A DNA stretch of 7,005 nt from Phascolarctobacterium sp. (GCA_019417125.1 DXVZ01000165.1:1-7005), one strand, 5' to 3'; positions 1-5,719 are shown, counted from the stretch's first letter. The notes: generated from the sequence alone by a model not told the origin. A program made the numbers and translations.

Positions 1-111
1 AGCAAACGAGTTCCGCAGGCGCAGCAAGTGCTATACGAATTTGATACAGTCATCCGTATAATTTTTGGAGGAGCGGAGGCTTTTTGTTACTTTTTGGCCC
101 ACAAAAAGTAA
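1..111 (+). repeat. Probable tail of a dispersed repeat, with open reading to a stop at 109-111
   Basis: Frame 1 is open from the window edge to TAA at 109-111 and reads as 36 codons ending ...AEAFCYFLAHKK. The last part is formed by a palindrome (87-111). From memory, endings of this kind recur after unrelated genes in Negativicutes and other bacteria because a dispersed palindromic element supplies the codons, so I read this as a repeat element and not as the end of a distinctive protein. It could still be the true C-terminus of a gene that begins outside the window. No copy occurs elsewhere in this window, so repetition was not seen directly. Confidence 0.35.
87..111. repeat. Perfect 10-bp palindrome with 5-nt loop
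   Basis: TTACTTTTTG at 87-96 is the exact reverse complement of CAAAAAGTAA at 102-111, separated by GCCCA. The stem is A/T-rich and lacks a GC core, so it is a poor intrinsic terminator. It is better read as the palindromic core of a REP-like element. Confidence 0.6.
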
Positions 112-207
112 GATGAATGAAAGAGTAAATATAGAATAAAAAAGTATAATCAAAGATGTAACGTAAATACAAAGACCCAACGTAAAAAATAAATATTTCC
201 CCCTGAT

Positions 208-236
208 TTGCATTTGCAAAATACTTGTGCTATAAT
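208..236 (+). promoter_or_regulatory. Strong promoter of the small antisense RNA
   Basis: TTGCAT (208-213) and TATAAT (231-236) are separated by exactly 17 bp, and a TG one base before the -10 box makes it an extended -10. The expected start of transcription is near A243. A tandem TTTGCA repeat (207-218) overlaps the -35 box. No protein gene follows within the transcript, which ends at the terminator about 80 nt later. This points to a short RNA gene that is strongly transcribed. Confidence 0.8.
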
Positions 237-242
237 AAGCTT

Positions 243-321
243 ACAAACGGATAGGAGTGCTATCGAAATCAATTTGGTGCACGCAAAACGAAAAACCGGG
301 AGCTGCAACTCCCGGTTTTTT
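243..321 (+). ncRNA. Candidate type I antitoxin RNA (about 80 nt)
   Basis: The RNA is bounded by a consensus promoter and a strong terminator and contains no credible reading frame. It converges on the 26-codon peptide gene at 346-426 and shares its terminator, so the two RNAs overlap tail to tail. Its 5' half has two collinear direct repeats of the peptide start region: ACGGATAG (247-254, same as 407-414) and ATCAATTT (268-275, same as 425-432). The second extends to 13 of 15 matches (268-282 with 425-439). Because the genes face each other, these are antisense segments that would pair with the mRNA from the end of the ribosome binding site to codon 7. The RNA itself can fold GATAG/CTATC (250-254 with 260-264). 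This matches the logic of RNA II of the enterococcal par locus. The start and end are predicted, not measured. Confidence 0.7.
291..321. terminator. Bidirectional intrinsic terminator shared by toxin mRNA and antisense RNA
   Basis: AAAAACCGGGAG (291-302) pairs perfectly with CTCCCGGTTTTT (309-320) around a 6-nt loop, CTGCAA. Rightward transcripts end in six U; leftward ones end in UUUUUCGUUUU. It therefore serves both converging RNAs. The loops of the two RNAs (CUGCAA and UUGCAG) are fully complementary and could start loop-loop contact. Confidence 0.88.
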
Positions 322-345
322 AATTGTGCTGGCTGTGAGTCGAAT

Positions 346-426
346 TTATCTGTCCAGCCACTTGCAAATATAATACGAAATTACACTTGCTATGACAGAT
401 ACTATTACGGATAGAAGAACATCCAT
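346..426 (-). CDS. 26-aa hydrophobic peptide, candidate Fst-like type I toxin
   Basis: The frame reads ATG (426-424) to TAA (348-346). The peptide starts MDVLLSVIVS, has one hydrophobic stretch at about residues 3-20, and ends CKWLDR with a charged tail. A short membrane segment followed by a W-L-x-x-R-like tail is typical of the Fst/Ldr superfamily of type I toxins, which act at the inner face of the membrane. I also recall small Firmicutes peptides ending YYICKWLD, but without an assigned function. A full ribosome binding site (AAGGAGGT, 445-438) lies 12 nt upstream of ATG. An in-frame TTG at 429-427 would sit at a better 9 nt and may be the real start. A consensus promoter, a hairpin over the ribosome site, a shared terminator and an antisense RNA all surround it. 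The proline common in Fst proteins is absent. The gene is very probably real; toxicity is an inference from architecture. Confidence 0.72.
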   Translation of the reverse strand: MDVLLSVIVSVIASVISYYICKWLDR

Positions 427-439
427 CAATTTAGAGCAC

Positions 440-459
440 CTCCTTCCTGCCGGAAAGAG
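440..459 (-). promoter_or_regulatory. 5' UTR hairpin sequestering the toxin ribosome binding site
   Basis: On the leftward mRNA, CUCUUUCC (459-452) pairs with GGAAGGAG (447-440) around a GGCA loop: 8 pairs including one G-U. The 3' arm is the Shine-Dalgarno sequence itself, so folding would block ribosome entry. Early folding of the 5' leader over the ribosome site is a known feature of fst and other type I toxin mRNAs. Confidence 0.65.
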
Positions 460-472
460 TCACAGCTTTTAT

Positions 473-501
473 ATTATGCCTGTAAAATAAAATTTTGTCA
501 A
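473..501 (-). promoter_or_regulatory. Promoter of the small toxin mRNA
   Basis: On the minus strand TTGACA (501-496) and CATAAT (478-473) are separated by 17 bp: a perfect -35 and a five-of-six -10. The start of transcription is expected near 467, giving a leader of about 40 nt and an mRNA of about 175 nt that ends at the terminator at 291-321. Confidence 0.82.
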
Positions 502-534
502 TTCATTATAGCAAATAAATTGCTAAGGTTAATA

Positions 535-564
535 AAAAACGCCGCTGTTTAAAGCGGCGTTTTT
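535..564. terminator. Intrinsic terminator downstream of purC
   Basis: AAAAACGCCGCT (535-546) pairs with AGCGGCGTTTTT (553-564) around GTTTAA. Leftward transcripts leaving purC meet a GC-rich stem and then a U run (complement of 539-534). It also has a T run on the rightward side. It insulates the peptide promoter from purC. Confidence 0.85.
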
Positions 565-596
565 GCATCTTAATTTATCTGCATAAGCAGGTTTTA

Positions 597-1307
597 TTAT
601 TTTGCTTCACCCGTTAAGCGGCGGATAATTTCCTGGTAGGCTTCTTCAACACCGCCCATGTCGCGGCGGAAGCGGTCCTTATCCAGCTTTTCGTTGGTGT
701 CCCAGTCCCACAGGCGTGCGGTGTCCGGGGTAATTTCGTCGGCAAGGATTACGTTGCCTTCGCTGTCTACACCGTATTCGGTTTTAAAGTCAATCAGGCG
801 TACTTTACGCTCTGCCAAAAAGTCTTTTAATACGGCGTTAATTTTCAGCGCCATTTCGCGCAGTTTTACAATCTGTTCGTCGGTGGCAAAACCAAAAGCC
901 TCGCCGTAGTCGGGACTAATCATGGGGTCGTCCAGCTCGTCGCTTTTGTAGTAAAATTCAACCAGCGGGCGTTTCAGCGCGCAGCCTTCTTCTACGCCCA
1001 TTTTTTTGGCAAGGCTGCCTGCGGCGATGTTGCGGGTTACAACTTCTACCGGGATGATTTTTACTTTTTTGCACAGCTGTTCGCGGTCGCTGAGTTTTTT
1101 GATGAAGTGGTGTTCAACGCCGTTTTTGCCGAGCAAATCGAAGAAGAAGCTGGTGATGGTATTGTTCATAATGCCCTTATCAACAATAGTGCCTTTTTTG
1201 GCGCCGTTTAAAGCGGTGGCGTCATCTTTATAGTAGATAACTACTTCGTTGGGGTCTGCGGTGGCAAAAACCTTTTTGGCTTTGCCTTCGTACAACATTT
1301 CTGCCAT
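597..1307 (-). CDS. purC: Phosphoribosylaminoimidazole-succinocarboxamide synthase (SAICAR synthetase)
   Basis: The cytosolic enzyme of de novo purine synthesis joins aspartate to CAIR using ATP, giving SAICAR. The 236-aa length is normal for the bacterial single-domain form. Family signatures are clear: the N-terminal nucleotide-binding segment LYEGKAKKVF (5-14), DDATALNGAKKGTI (28-41), VEVVTRNIAAGSLAKK (87-102), LIDFKTEYG (171-179) and ADEITPDTARLWD (189-201). The chosen ATG has AGAGG 8 nt upstream; an internal Met4 lacks such a site. It stands alone with its own promoter and terminator. No other pur gene is in the window, which is unusual because purC often lies in a pur operon, but nothing upstream on this strand could be its partner here. 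The gene looks intact. Confidence 0.96.
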   Translation of the reverse strand: MAEMLYEGKAKKVFATADPNEVVIYYKDDATALNGAKKGTIVDKGIMNNTITSFFFDLLGKNGVEHHFIKKLSDREQLCKKVKIIPVEVVTRNIAAGSLAKKMGVEEGCALKRPLVEFYYKSDELDDPMISPDYGEAFGFATDEQIVKLREMALKINAVLKDFLAERKVRLIDFKTEYGVDSEGNVILADEITPDTARLWDWDTNEKLDKDRFRRDMGGVEEAYQEIIRRLTGEAK

Positions 1308-1335
1308 GTGTAAAACCTCTTTCTTTTATTAAGTA

Positions 1336-1356
1336 ATGCCCGGCTTTTCCGGGCAT
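1336..1356 (-). other. Hairpin in the purC leader
   Basis: ATGCCCGG (1336-1343) pairs perfectly with CCGGGCAT (1349-1356) around a 5-nt loop. It lies between the predicted purC start of transcription and the ribosome site. No U run follows on the purC strand, so it is not an ordinary terminator. It may stabilise the mRNA or be part of a leader control element. Confidence 0.5.
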
Positions 1357-1385
1357 CCTGGTTAACTTGTGTTTTTGATGTAAAT

Positions 1386-1414
1386 ATTTTAGAACTTTTA
1401 AAAGTGCTTGTCAA
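1386..1414 (-). promoter_or_regulatory. purC promoter with palindrome in the spacer
   Basis: On the minus strand TTGACA (1414-1409) and TAAAAT (1391-1386) are 17 bp apart. The expected start near 1379 gives a leader of about 70 nt. The spacer holds a 12-nt perfect palindrome, ACTTTTAAAAGT (1394-1405), a possible operator, although simple A/T symmetry may be accidental. Confidence 0.65.
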
Positions 1415-1494
1415 TTCTTTTTACATAAATTTGTCTAATACATACGGCACATATTCCACTAAATTTTCAGAAAATAAAAACATTAAATAAACCC

Positions 1495-1513
1495 CTTTAC
1501 AAATTTTGTAAAG
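1495..1513. promoter_or_regulatory. Palindromic operator candidate over the glnN -35 box
   Basis: CTTTACAAATTTTGTAAAG is a perfect 9-bp inverted repeat with a one-base centre. It covers the -35 box of the glnN promoter, so a bound dimer would block polymerase. It does not fit the GlnR/TnrA consensus (TGTNA-N7-TNACA), so the regulator is unidentified. A looser relative, TTTACA/TTTGT, lies at 1420-1434. Confidence 0.55.
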
Positions 1514-1524
1514 CGGCTTATAAT
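1496..1524 (+). promoter_or_regulatory. Promoter of the glnN-amt-glnK block
   Basis: TTTACA (1496-1501) and TATAAT (1519-1524) are separated by 17 bp. The start of transcription is expected near 1530-1531, just ahead of the leader terminator at 1533-1582 and about 86 nt before glnN. Confidence 0.75.
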
Positions 1525-1532
1525 TACAGCAT

Positions 1533-1582
1533 AAGCAACAGCGAAGTTGCAGAAGCATTTAACTTCGCGCGTTGCTTTTTTT
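1533..1582 (+). terminator. Leader attenuator of glnN: terminator with competing six-base-loop hairpin
   Basis: AAGCAAC (1533-1539) pairs with GTTGCTT (1571-1577), and GCGAAGTT (1541-1548) pairs with AACTTCGC (1561-1568), followed by a run of T to 1582. This strong terminator lies between promoter and gene, so most transcripts should stop unless it is relieved. The same 5' arm can instead form GCAAC-AGCGAA-GTTGC (1535-1550), which excludes the terminator. Its loop has A at position 1 and G at position 4, the signature of RNA hairpins bound by ANTAR-domain antiterminators, which control nitrogen genes in other Firmicutes. The usual second hairpin of that motif was not found, so the ANTAR link is tentative. 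Confidence 0.6.
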
Positions 1583-1616
1583 ATTTTGTTTTGAAAATTA
1601 TGAGGGGGACTGAAAA

Positions 1617-3701
1617 ATGACGAGTGTTCCGAAACTTTTTGGCAGCCAGGTTTTTAACGAAACTGTTATGAAGGACCGCCTGCCGACCGCAACCTATAAG
1701 GCTTTTAAAAACGCAGTATTAAAAGGCGAACCTTTGGATTTGCCGATTGCCAATATCATCGCCAATGCTATGAAGGACTGGGCGCTGGAACATGGCGCAA
1801 CGCATTTTACGCACTGGTTCCAGCCGATGACGGGCATTACCGCCGAGAAGCACGAAAGCTTTATCACGCCGACGGCGGACGGCCGCGTTATTATGGATTT
1901 CAGCGGCAAGGAGCTGGTACAGGGCGAGCCTGACGCTTCGAGCTTCCCTTCCGGCGGTTTGCGTGCCACTTTTGAAGCGCGCGGTTATACTGCCTGGGAC
2001 CCGACGAGCTACGCTTTTATTAAGGACGGCTGCCTGTATATCCCGACGGCGTTCTGTTCTTACACCGGCGATGTGCTGGATAAGAAAACCCCGCTTTTGC
2101 GCAGCATGTGCTGTGTGGACCATGCGGCAAAGCGCATTTTAAAACTGTTTGGCGAAACCACCGAAAAGGTTATTACTACGGTTGGCCCGGAACAGGAATA
2201 CTTTTTGGTTGATAAAGATATGTATGATAAACGCCGCGACCTGAAGTTTGCCGGCCGCACCTTGTTCGGCGCAATGCCGCCGAAAGGGCAGGAGCTGGAC
2301 GACCATTATTTTGGCATTATTAAACCGCGCGTTAAGGCGTTTATGAAAGAGCTGGACGAAAAACTGTGGGAGCTGGGCGTGCTTGCCAAAACCGAGCATA
2401 ACGAAGTTGCCCCGGCACAGCACGAACTGGCGCCGATTTTTTCGGGCACTAACGTTGCTACCGACCACAACCAGCTGATGATGGAACTGATGCAGAGCGT
2501 GGCACGCAAACACAACCTGGTGTGTCTGCTGCACGAAAAACCGTTTGACGGCGTAAACGGCAGCGGCAAGCATAACAACTGGTCGCTGGGCACGGTTGAA
2601 GGCGAAAACCTTTTAAATCCGGGCGACGAACCGTACAAAAACCACCGCTTCCTGTTGTTTTTGGCAGCCGTTATTAAAGCGGTTGACGAATACCAGGACC
2701 TTCTGCGCATCAGCGTAACCAGTGCCGGCAATGACCACCGTTTGGGTGCTAACGAAGCGCCTCCGGCGATTGTGTCGATGTTCCTTGGCACCGAGCTTAC
2801 CAATGTGCTGAAAGCCATTGAAGCAGGTGTTGAATATAAACCAGAAAGCGAAGGCGAGCTGAAGCTTTCCGGCAATGTACTGCCGGCGCTTACCAAAGAT
2901 AATACGGACAGAAACCGTACTTCGCCGTTTGCTTTCACCGGCAACAAGTTTGAATTCCGCATGGTTGGTTCTGCGGCTTCCATCGCAGGCCCCAACATTG
3001 TGCTGAACACCATTGTTGCCGAAGCGCTTGACGAGTTTGCCGATAAATTAGAAAAAGCGGACGATTTTGATGCCGCAGTGGTAGAACTCGTTAAAGAAAC
3101 TATCATCAGCCATAAACGCATCATCTTTAACGGTGACGGTTATACTGATGCATGGGTTGAAGAGGCCAAATCGAGGGGGCTGCTCAATCTTAAATCTACG
3201 CCGGAAGCTTTGCCTTACATGGTTAAAGACAAAAACATCAGCCTGTTTGTAAAACACGGCATCTTTACCGAAGCGGAAATCCGCAGCAGGCTGGAAATTT
3301 CGCTGGAAAGCTACAGCAAGGCAATCCGCATTGAAGCGCTGGCTATGCTTGAAATGCTGTTTAAAGATATTTTACCGGCAGCAAGCGCTTACAGCACTGA
3401 TTTAACCACATCGCTGCTGCACAAGAAAGAACTTGGCATCAGCGGCGGGTTCGAGGCGGAACTGGCTTCCAAGATTTCTACGCTCAGCAGCCTGCTTTAT
3501 ACCGACGCCGAAAAATTAAAAGTAGATATGGCGGATGTAGATAAAGCGTCTGCGCAGGCAGAAGCCGATTATTACCATGACGTTATTTTAAAAGACATGG
3601 CGGCGCTGCGCGAAGCCGGCGACGAGCTGGAACGCCTGATGGGCGGCAAATACCTGCCGTACCCGACTTACAGCGATTTGCTGTTTGGCGTAAATGCTTA
3701 A
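1617..3701 (+). CDS. glnN: Glutamine synthetase type III
   Basis: The cytosolic enzyme makes glutamine from glutamate, ammonium and ATP. At 694 aa it has the length of the large GSIII class (about 700 aa), not that of GSI or GSII (about 350-470). GSIII-specific N-terminal blocks are present: HWFQPMTGITAEKH (66-79), GEPDASSFPSGGLRATFEAR (103-122) and DKKTPLLRSM (155-164). Catalytic-domain motifs follow: VGPEQEYF (189-196) with metal-binding acids, HNEVAPAQHELAP (261-273), NGSGKHNN (314-321), AGNDHRLGANEAPPAI (370-385) and RNRTSPFAFTGNKFEFR (432-448). A helical C-terminal part completes it. GAGGGGG lies 8 nt before the ATG. It is the first gene of a nitrogen block with amt and glnK, behind an operator-like palindrome and a leader terminator. 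No GSI-type adenylylation site is expected in this class, so control is probably at expression level. Confidence 0.97.
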   Translation: MTSVPKLFGSQVFNETVMKDRLPTATYKAFKNAVLKGEPLDLPIANIIANAMKDWALEHGATHFTHWFQPMTGITAEKHESFITPTADGRVIMDFSGKELVQGEPDASSFPSGGLRATFEARGYTAWDPTSYAFIKDGCLYIPTAFCSYTGDVLDKKTPLLRSMCCVDHAAKRILKLFGETTEKVITTVGPEQEYFLVDKDMYDKRRDLKFAGRTLFGAMPPKGQELDDHYFGIIKPRVKAFMKELDEKLWELGVLAKTEHNEVAPAQHELAPIFSGTNVATDHNQLMMELMQSVARKHNLVCLLHEKPFDGVNGSGKHNNWSLGTVEGENLLNPGDEPYKNHRFLLFLAAVIKAVDEYQDLLRISVTSAGNDHRLGANEAPPAIVSMFLGTELTNVLKAIEAGVEYKPESEGELKLSGNVLPALTKDNTDRNRTSPFAFTGNKFEFRMVGSAASIAGPNIVLNTIVAEALDEFADKLEKADDFDAAVVELVKETIISHKRIIFNGDGYTDAWVEEAKSRGLLNLKSTPEALPYMVKDKNISLFVKHGIFTEAEIRSRLEISLESYSKAIRIEALAMLEMLFKDILPAASAYSTDLTTSLLHKKELGISGGFEAELASKISTLSSLLYTDAEKLKVDMADVDKASAQAEADYYHDVILKDMAALREAGDELERLMGGKYLPYPTYSDLLFGVNA

Positions 3702-3703
3702 AG

Positions 3704-3730
3704 ATTAGTTCAAAAAGATTAGAAACTAAT
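3704..3730 (+). other. Alternative hairpins after glnN
   Basis: The direct repeat AAAGATTAG (3700-3708 and 3714-3722) offers two ATTAG arms that compete for one CTAAT (3726-3730): ATTAGTT/AACTAAT (3704-3710 with 3724-3730), or the tight ATTAG-AAA-CTAAT (3718-3730). It sits directly before the intergenic terminator. The role is unknown and the stems are A/T-rich and weak. Confidence 0.35.
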
Positions 3731-3740
3731 TGCTGCACAA

Positions 3741-3778
3741 CGGGGTGTATCTTTAAAGGTACGCCCCGCTTTTATTTT
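3741..3778 (+). terminator. Intrinsic terminator between glnN and amt
   Basis: CGGGGTGTA (3741-3749) pairs with TACGCCCCG (3760-3768), 9 pairs with one G-T, around a 10-nt loop, followed by TTTTATTTT. I found no good promoter between it and amt. It therefore probably lets part of the glnN transcripts through, setting a glutamine synthetase to transporter ratio, or amt has a promoter not recognised here. Confidence 0.72.
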
Positions 3779-3802
3779 AATTTACAGAAAAGAGGGCTAA
3801 AA

Positions 3803-5203
3803 ATGAGGGGATTTATACACGGATTAATGGCTGCGGCAGTGCTTTTGGGCGTGCCTGGCACGGTTTTTGCGGCGGAGGGCGCGCCTGCCGTTGACACGGG
3901 CGACACCGCCTGGGTGCTGATTAGCGCGGCTTTGGTTATGCTGATGACGCCTGGCTTGGCGTTTTTTTATGGCGGCATGGTACGCAGCAAAAACGTTTTA
4001 ACGACGATTATGCAAAGCTTTTTTATTGTGGCTATGGTAAGCGTGCAGTGGGTGCTGTTCGGCTTCAGCATCGCCTTTGGACCGGACGTTAACGGCATTA
4101 TCGGCGATTTAAGCTGGGCGGGCTTAACGGATATTGCGCTGTTTACCGCACCGTATGAAGATTATTCCGCCACGGTGCCGCTGTTTGCTTTTGCGGCGTT
4201 CCAATGCATGTTTGCGGTAATTACGGCGGCGCTGATTACGGGCGCTTACGCTGAAAGGTTTAAATTCCCCGCATTTGTACTGTTTACCTTTTTGTGGACT
4301 ACGTTTTTGTATGACCCGATGGCGCACTGGGTATGGGGCGTCGGCGGCTGGCTGCGTGACCTTGGCGCGCTGGACTTTGCCGGCGGCACGGTTATCCACA
4401 TTTTAAGCGGCGTCAGCGGCTTGGTTGCCTGCATTATGCTGGGCAAACGCAGCGGCAAAGGCGTTGTGCCCATGCTGCCGCACCATCTGCCGATGACGGT
4501 GCTGGGCGCTGCGCTTTTATGGTTCGGCTGGTTCGGCTTTAACGCCGGCAGCGCGCTGGGCGCTAACGGGCTTGCTGCCAGCGCTTTTGTAGTAACGCAG
4601 GCAGCGGCTGCTGCGGCGACCTTATCGTGGGTATGCGCAGAATGGGTAGTAAACGGGCACCCCACCATGCTGGGCGCGGCGAGCGGCTGCATTGCCGGCC
4701 TTGTTGCCATTACCCCGGCGGCAGGCTTTGTAAGCGTAGTACCGGCAGTGCTGATTGGGCTTATCGGCGGCGCGCTGTGCTTTGCGGCGGTTGGCATTGT
4801 TAAAGTAAAACTTGGCTACGACGACGCGCTGGACGCTTTTGGCGTACACGGCGTAGGCGGCACCTGGGGCGCGCTGGCAACAGGCCTTTGGGCAACTACC
4901 GAAGTTAACCCCGCCGGCGCGGACGGTTTGTTTTACGGCAACGCGCATCAGCTGTACGTACAGGCAGTAACAGTAGTAGTCGCCATTGTGCTGGCAATTG
5001 TCGGCACCTATATTATCTTAAAAATCGTCGGCGCAATTACAGCTTTGCGTGCTGATGCAGCCGAAGAAGAAAGCGGCCTTGACATTGTTGAACACGGCGA
5101 ACGCGCTTACCGCCAGAGCATTATTAACGGCACGCCGCTGACCAGCCTTGCAGTGCAGGAAGCACCGGCGTTTGCGCCGAAACCGGCACCGGCAAACAAA
5201 TAA
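3803..5203 (+). CDS. amt: Ammonium transporter, Amt family
   Basis: This inner-membrane channel brings ammonium into the cell and acts as a trimer. The 466-aa protein starts with a cleavable signal peptide (1-23, VFAA-EG), as in E. coli AmtB. Family motifs: TPGLAFFYGGMVRSKNVL (49-66), WVWGVGGWL (176-184), DFAGGTVIHI (191-200) with Asp191 matching the conserved ammonium-site aspartate and His199 the first pore histidine, WFGFNAGS (243-250), and FGVHGVGGTWGA (346-357) with His349 as the second pore histidine. About 11 membrane segments are expected after the signal. The C-terminal tail ESGLDIVEHGERAY (423-436) is the cytosolic stretch that contacts P-II proteins; an A/P-rich end follows. AGAGGG lies 6 nt before the ATG. 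glnK starts 15 nt after the stop, a classic coupled pair. Confidence 0.97.
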   Translation: MRGFIHGLMAAAVLLGVPGTVFAAEGAPAVDTGDTAWVLISAALVMLMTPGLAFFYGGMVRSKNVLTTIMQSFFIVAMVSVQWVLFGFSIAFGPDVNGIIGDLSWAGLTDIALFTAPYEDYSATVPLFAFAAFQCMFAVITAALITGAYAERFKFPAFVLFTFLWTTFLYDPMAHWVWGVGGWLRDLGALDFAGGTVIHILSGVSGLVACIMLGKRSGKGVVPMLPHHLPMTVLGAALLWFGWFGFNAGSALGANGLAASAFVVTQAAAAAATLSWVCAEWVVNGHPTMLGAASGCIAGLVAITPAAGFVSVVPAVLIGLIGGALCFAAVGIVKVKLGYDDALDAFGVHGVGGTWGALATGLWATTEVNPAGADGLFYGNAHQLYVQAVTVVVAIVLAIVGTYIILKIVGAITALRADAAEEESGLDIVEHGERAYRQSIINGTPLTSLAVQEAPAFAPKPAPANK

Positions 5204-5218
5204 TTTACGGAGGCAGTT

Positions 5219-5581
5219 ATGAGACCAATCACTAAAATAGATATTATCACCAGAACAGAAAAACTGGATGAACTGAAAGTGGCGTTTGCCAAAATCGGCG
5301 TAACCGGCATGACGGTAAGCCAGGTATTTGGCTGCGGCCTGCAAAAAGGGCATAAAGAAGTGTACCGCGGGCAGGCCTATGACATCAACCTGGTGCCGAA
5401 AGTAAAAATTGAAACTGTCGTCTGCGAAGTGCCGGTGGATGAAGTTTTGCGTGTAGCACAGGAAGTACTAAAAACAGGACAGCCAGGCGACGGCAAAATC
5501 TTTATCTACCCGCTGGCGAACGCCGTTAAAATCCGCACCGGCGAACAGGGCGAAGCGGCGATTATCGACGACCATAAATGA
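5219..5581 (+). CDS. glnK: P-II nitrogen regulatory protein (GlnK type)
   Basis: This small cytosolic trimer senses ATP/ADP and 2-oxoglutarate and, when encoded beside amt, normally binds Amt and closes the pore when ammonium is plentiful. The 120-aa protein matches P-II throughout: GMTVSQVFGCGLQKGH (30-45) with the 2-oxoglutarate/ATP glutamine at 42, T-loop EVYRGQAYDINLVPKVKIE (47-65) with Tyr54 at the place of the uridylylated Tyr51 of E. coli, GDGKIFIYPL (90-99) and KIRTGE (104-109). The N-terminus is three residues longer than in E. coli GlnB. GGAGG lies 5 nt before the ATG. Tyr54 makes uridylylation possible, but no modifying enzyme is in the window. The symbol follows from the amt linkage; glnB would be the alternative. 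Confidence 0.95.
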   Translation: MRPITKIDIITRTEKLDELKVAFAKIGVTGMTVSQVFGCGLQKGHKEVYRGQAYDINLVPKVKIETVVCEVPVDEVLRVAQEVLKTGQPGDGKIFIYPLANAVKIRTGEQGEAAIIDDHK

Positions 5582-5582
5582 G

Positions 5583-5615
5583 TTGCCGCTTAGTGCCGGG
5601 CAATAGCGGCGGCAA
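5583..5615 (+). other. Hairpin just after glnK
   Basis: TTGCCGC (5583-5589) can pair with GCGGCAA (5609-5615); GCCGCT (5585-5590) with AGCGGC (5605-5610) is a competing register. No T run follows, so it is a 3'-end stability or pausing structure and not a full terminator. Confidence 0.4.
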
Positions 5616-5674
5616 TAAGTGTGCCAGCTGACAATGGGCATAATTTACGCTCTAAAACAACAGATTGATAAACA

Positions 5675-5719
5675 ATAACGGCGGAGCTTACAAGAGAGAA
5701 AAACACAGCACGCCGTTAT
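5675..5719. repeat. 9-bp inverted repeat with purine-rich 27-nt loop
   Basis: ATAACGGCG (5675-5683) is the exact reverse complement of CGCCGTTAT (5711-5719). The enclosed stretch is mostly purine with many A. As RNA it would form a stem-loop 30 nt before the tandem terminators, either in the glnK 3' end or in a separate small RNA. Confidence 0.5.

Noticed and set aside
31..219. 62-aa leftward hydrophobic frame
   Set aside because: It lies in AT-rich DNA, lacks a clear ribosome site, crosses the palindrome at 87-111 and overlaps the antisense RNA promoter. Hydrophobicity follows from base composition.
208..414. 68-aa rightward frame
   Set aside because: It begins inside the -35 box and runs through a strong terminator and the opposite strand of the peptide gene; no ribosome site.
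1495..1513. Reading the glnN operator as a GlnR/TnrA box
   Set aside because: Half-site spacing and bases do not fit TGTNA-N7-TNACA.
2306..3124. 272-aa frame opposite glnN
   Set aside because: Serine/leucine-rich mirror of conserved glnN codons, with no motif and no ribosome site of its own. The glnN motifs are on the other strand.
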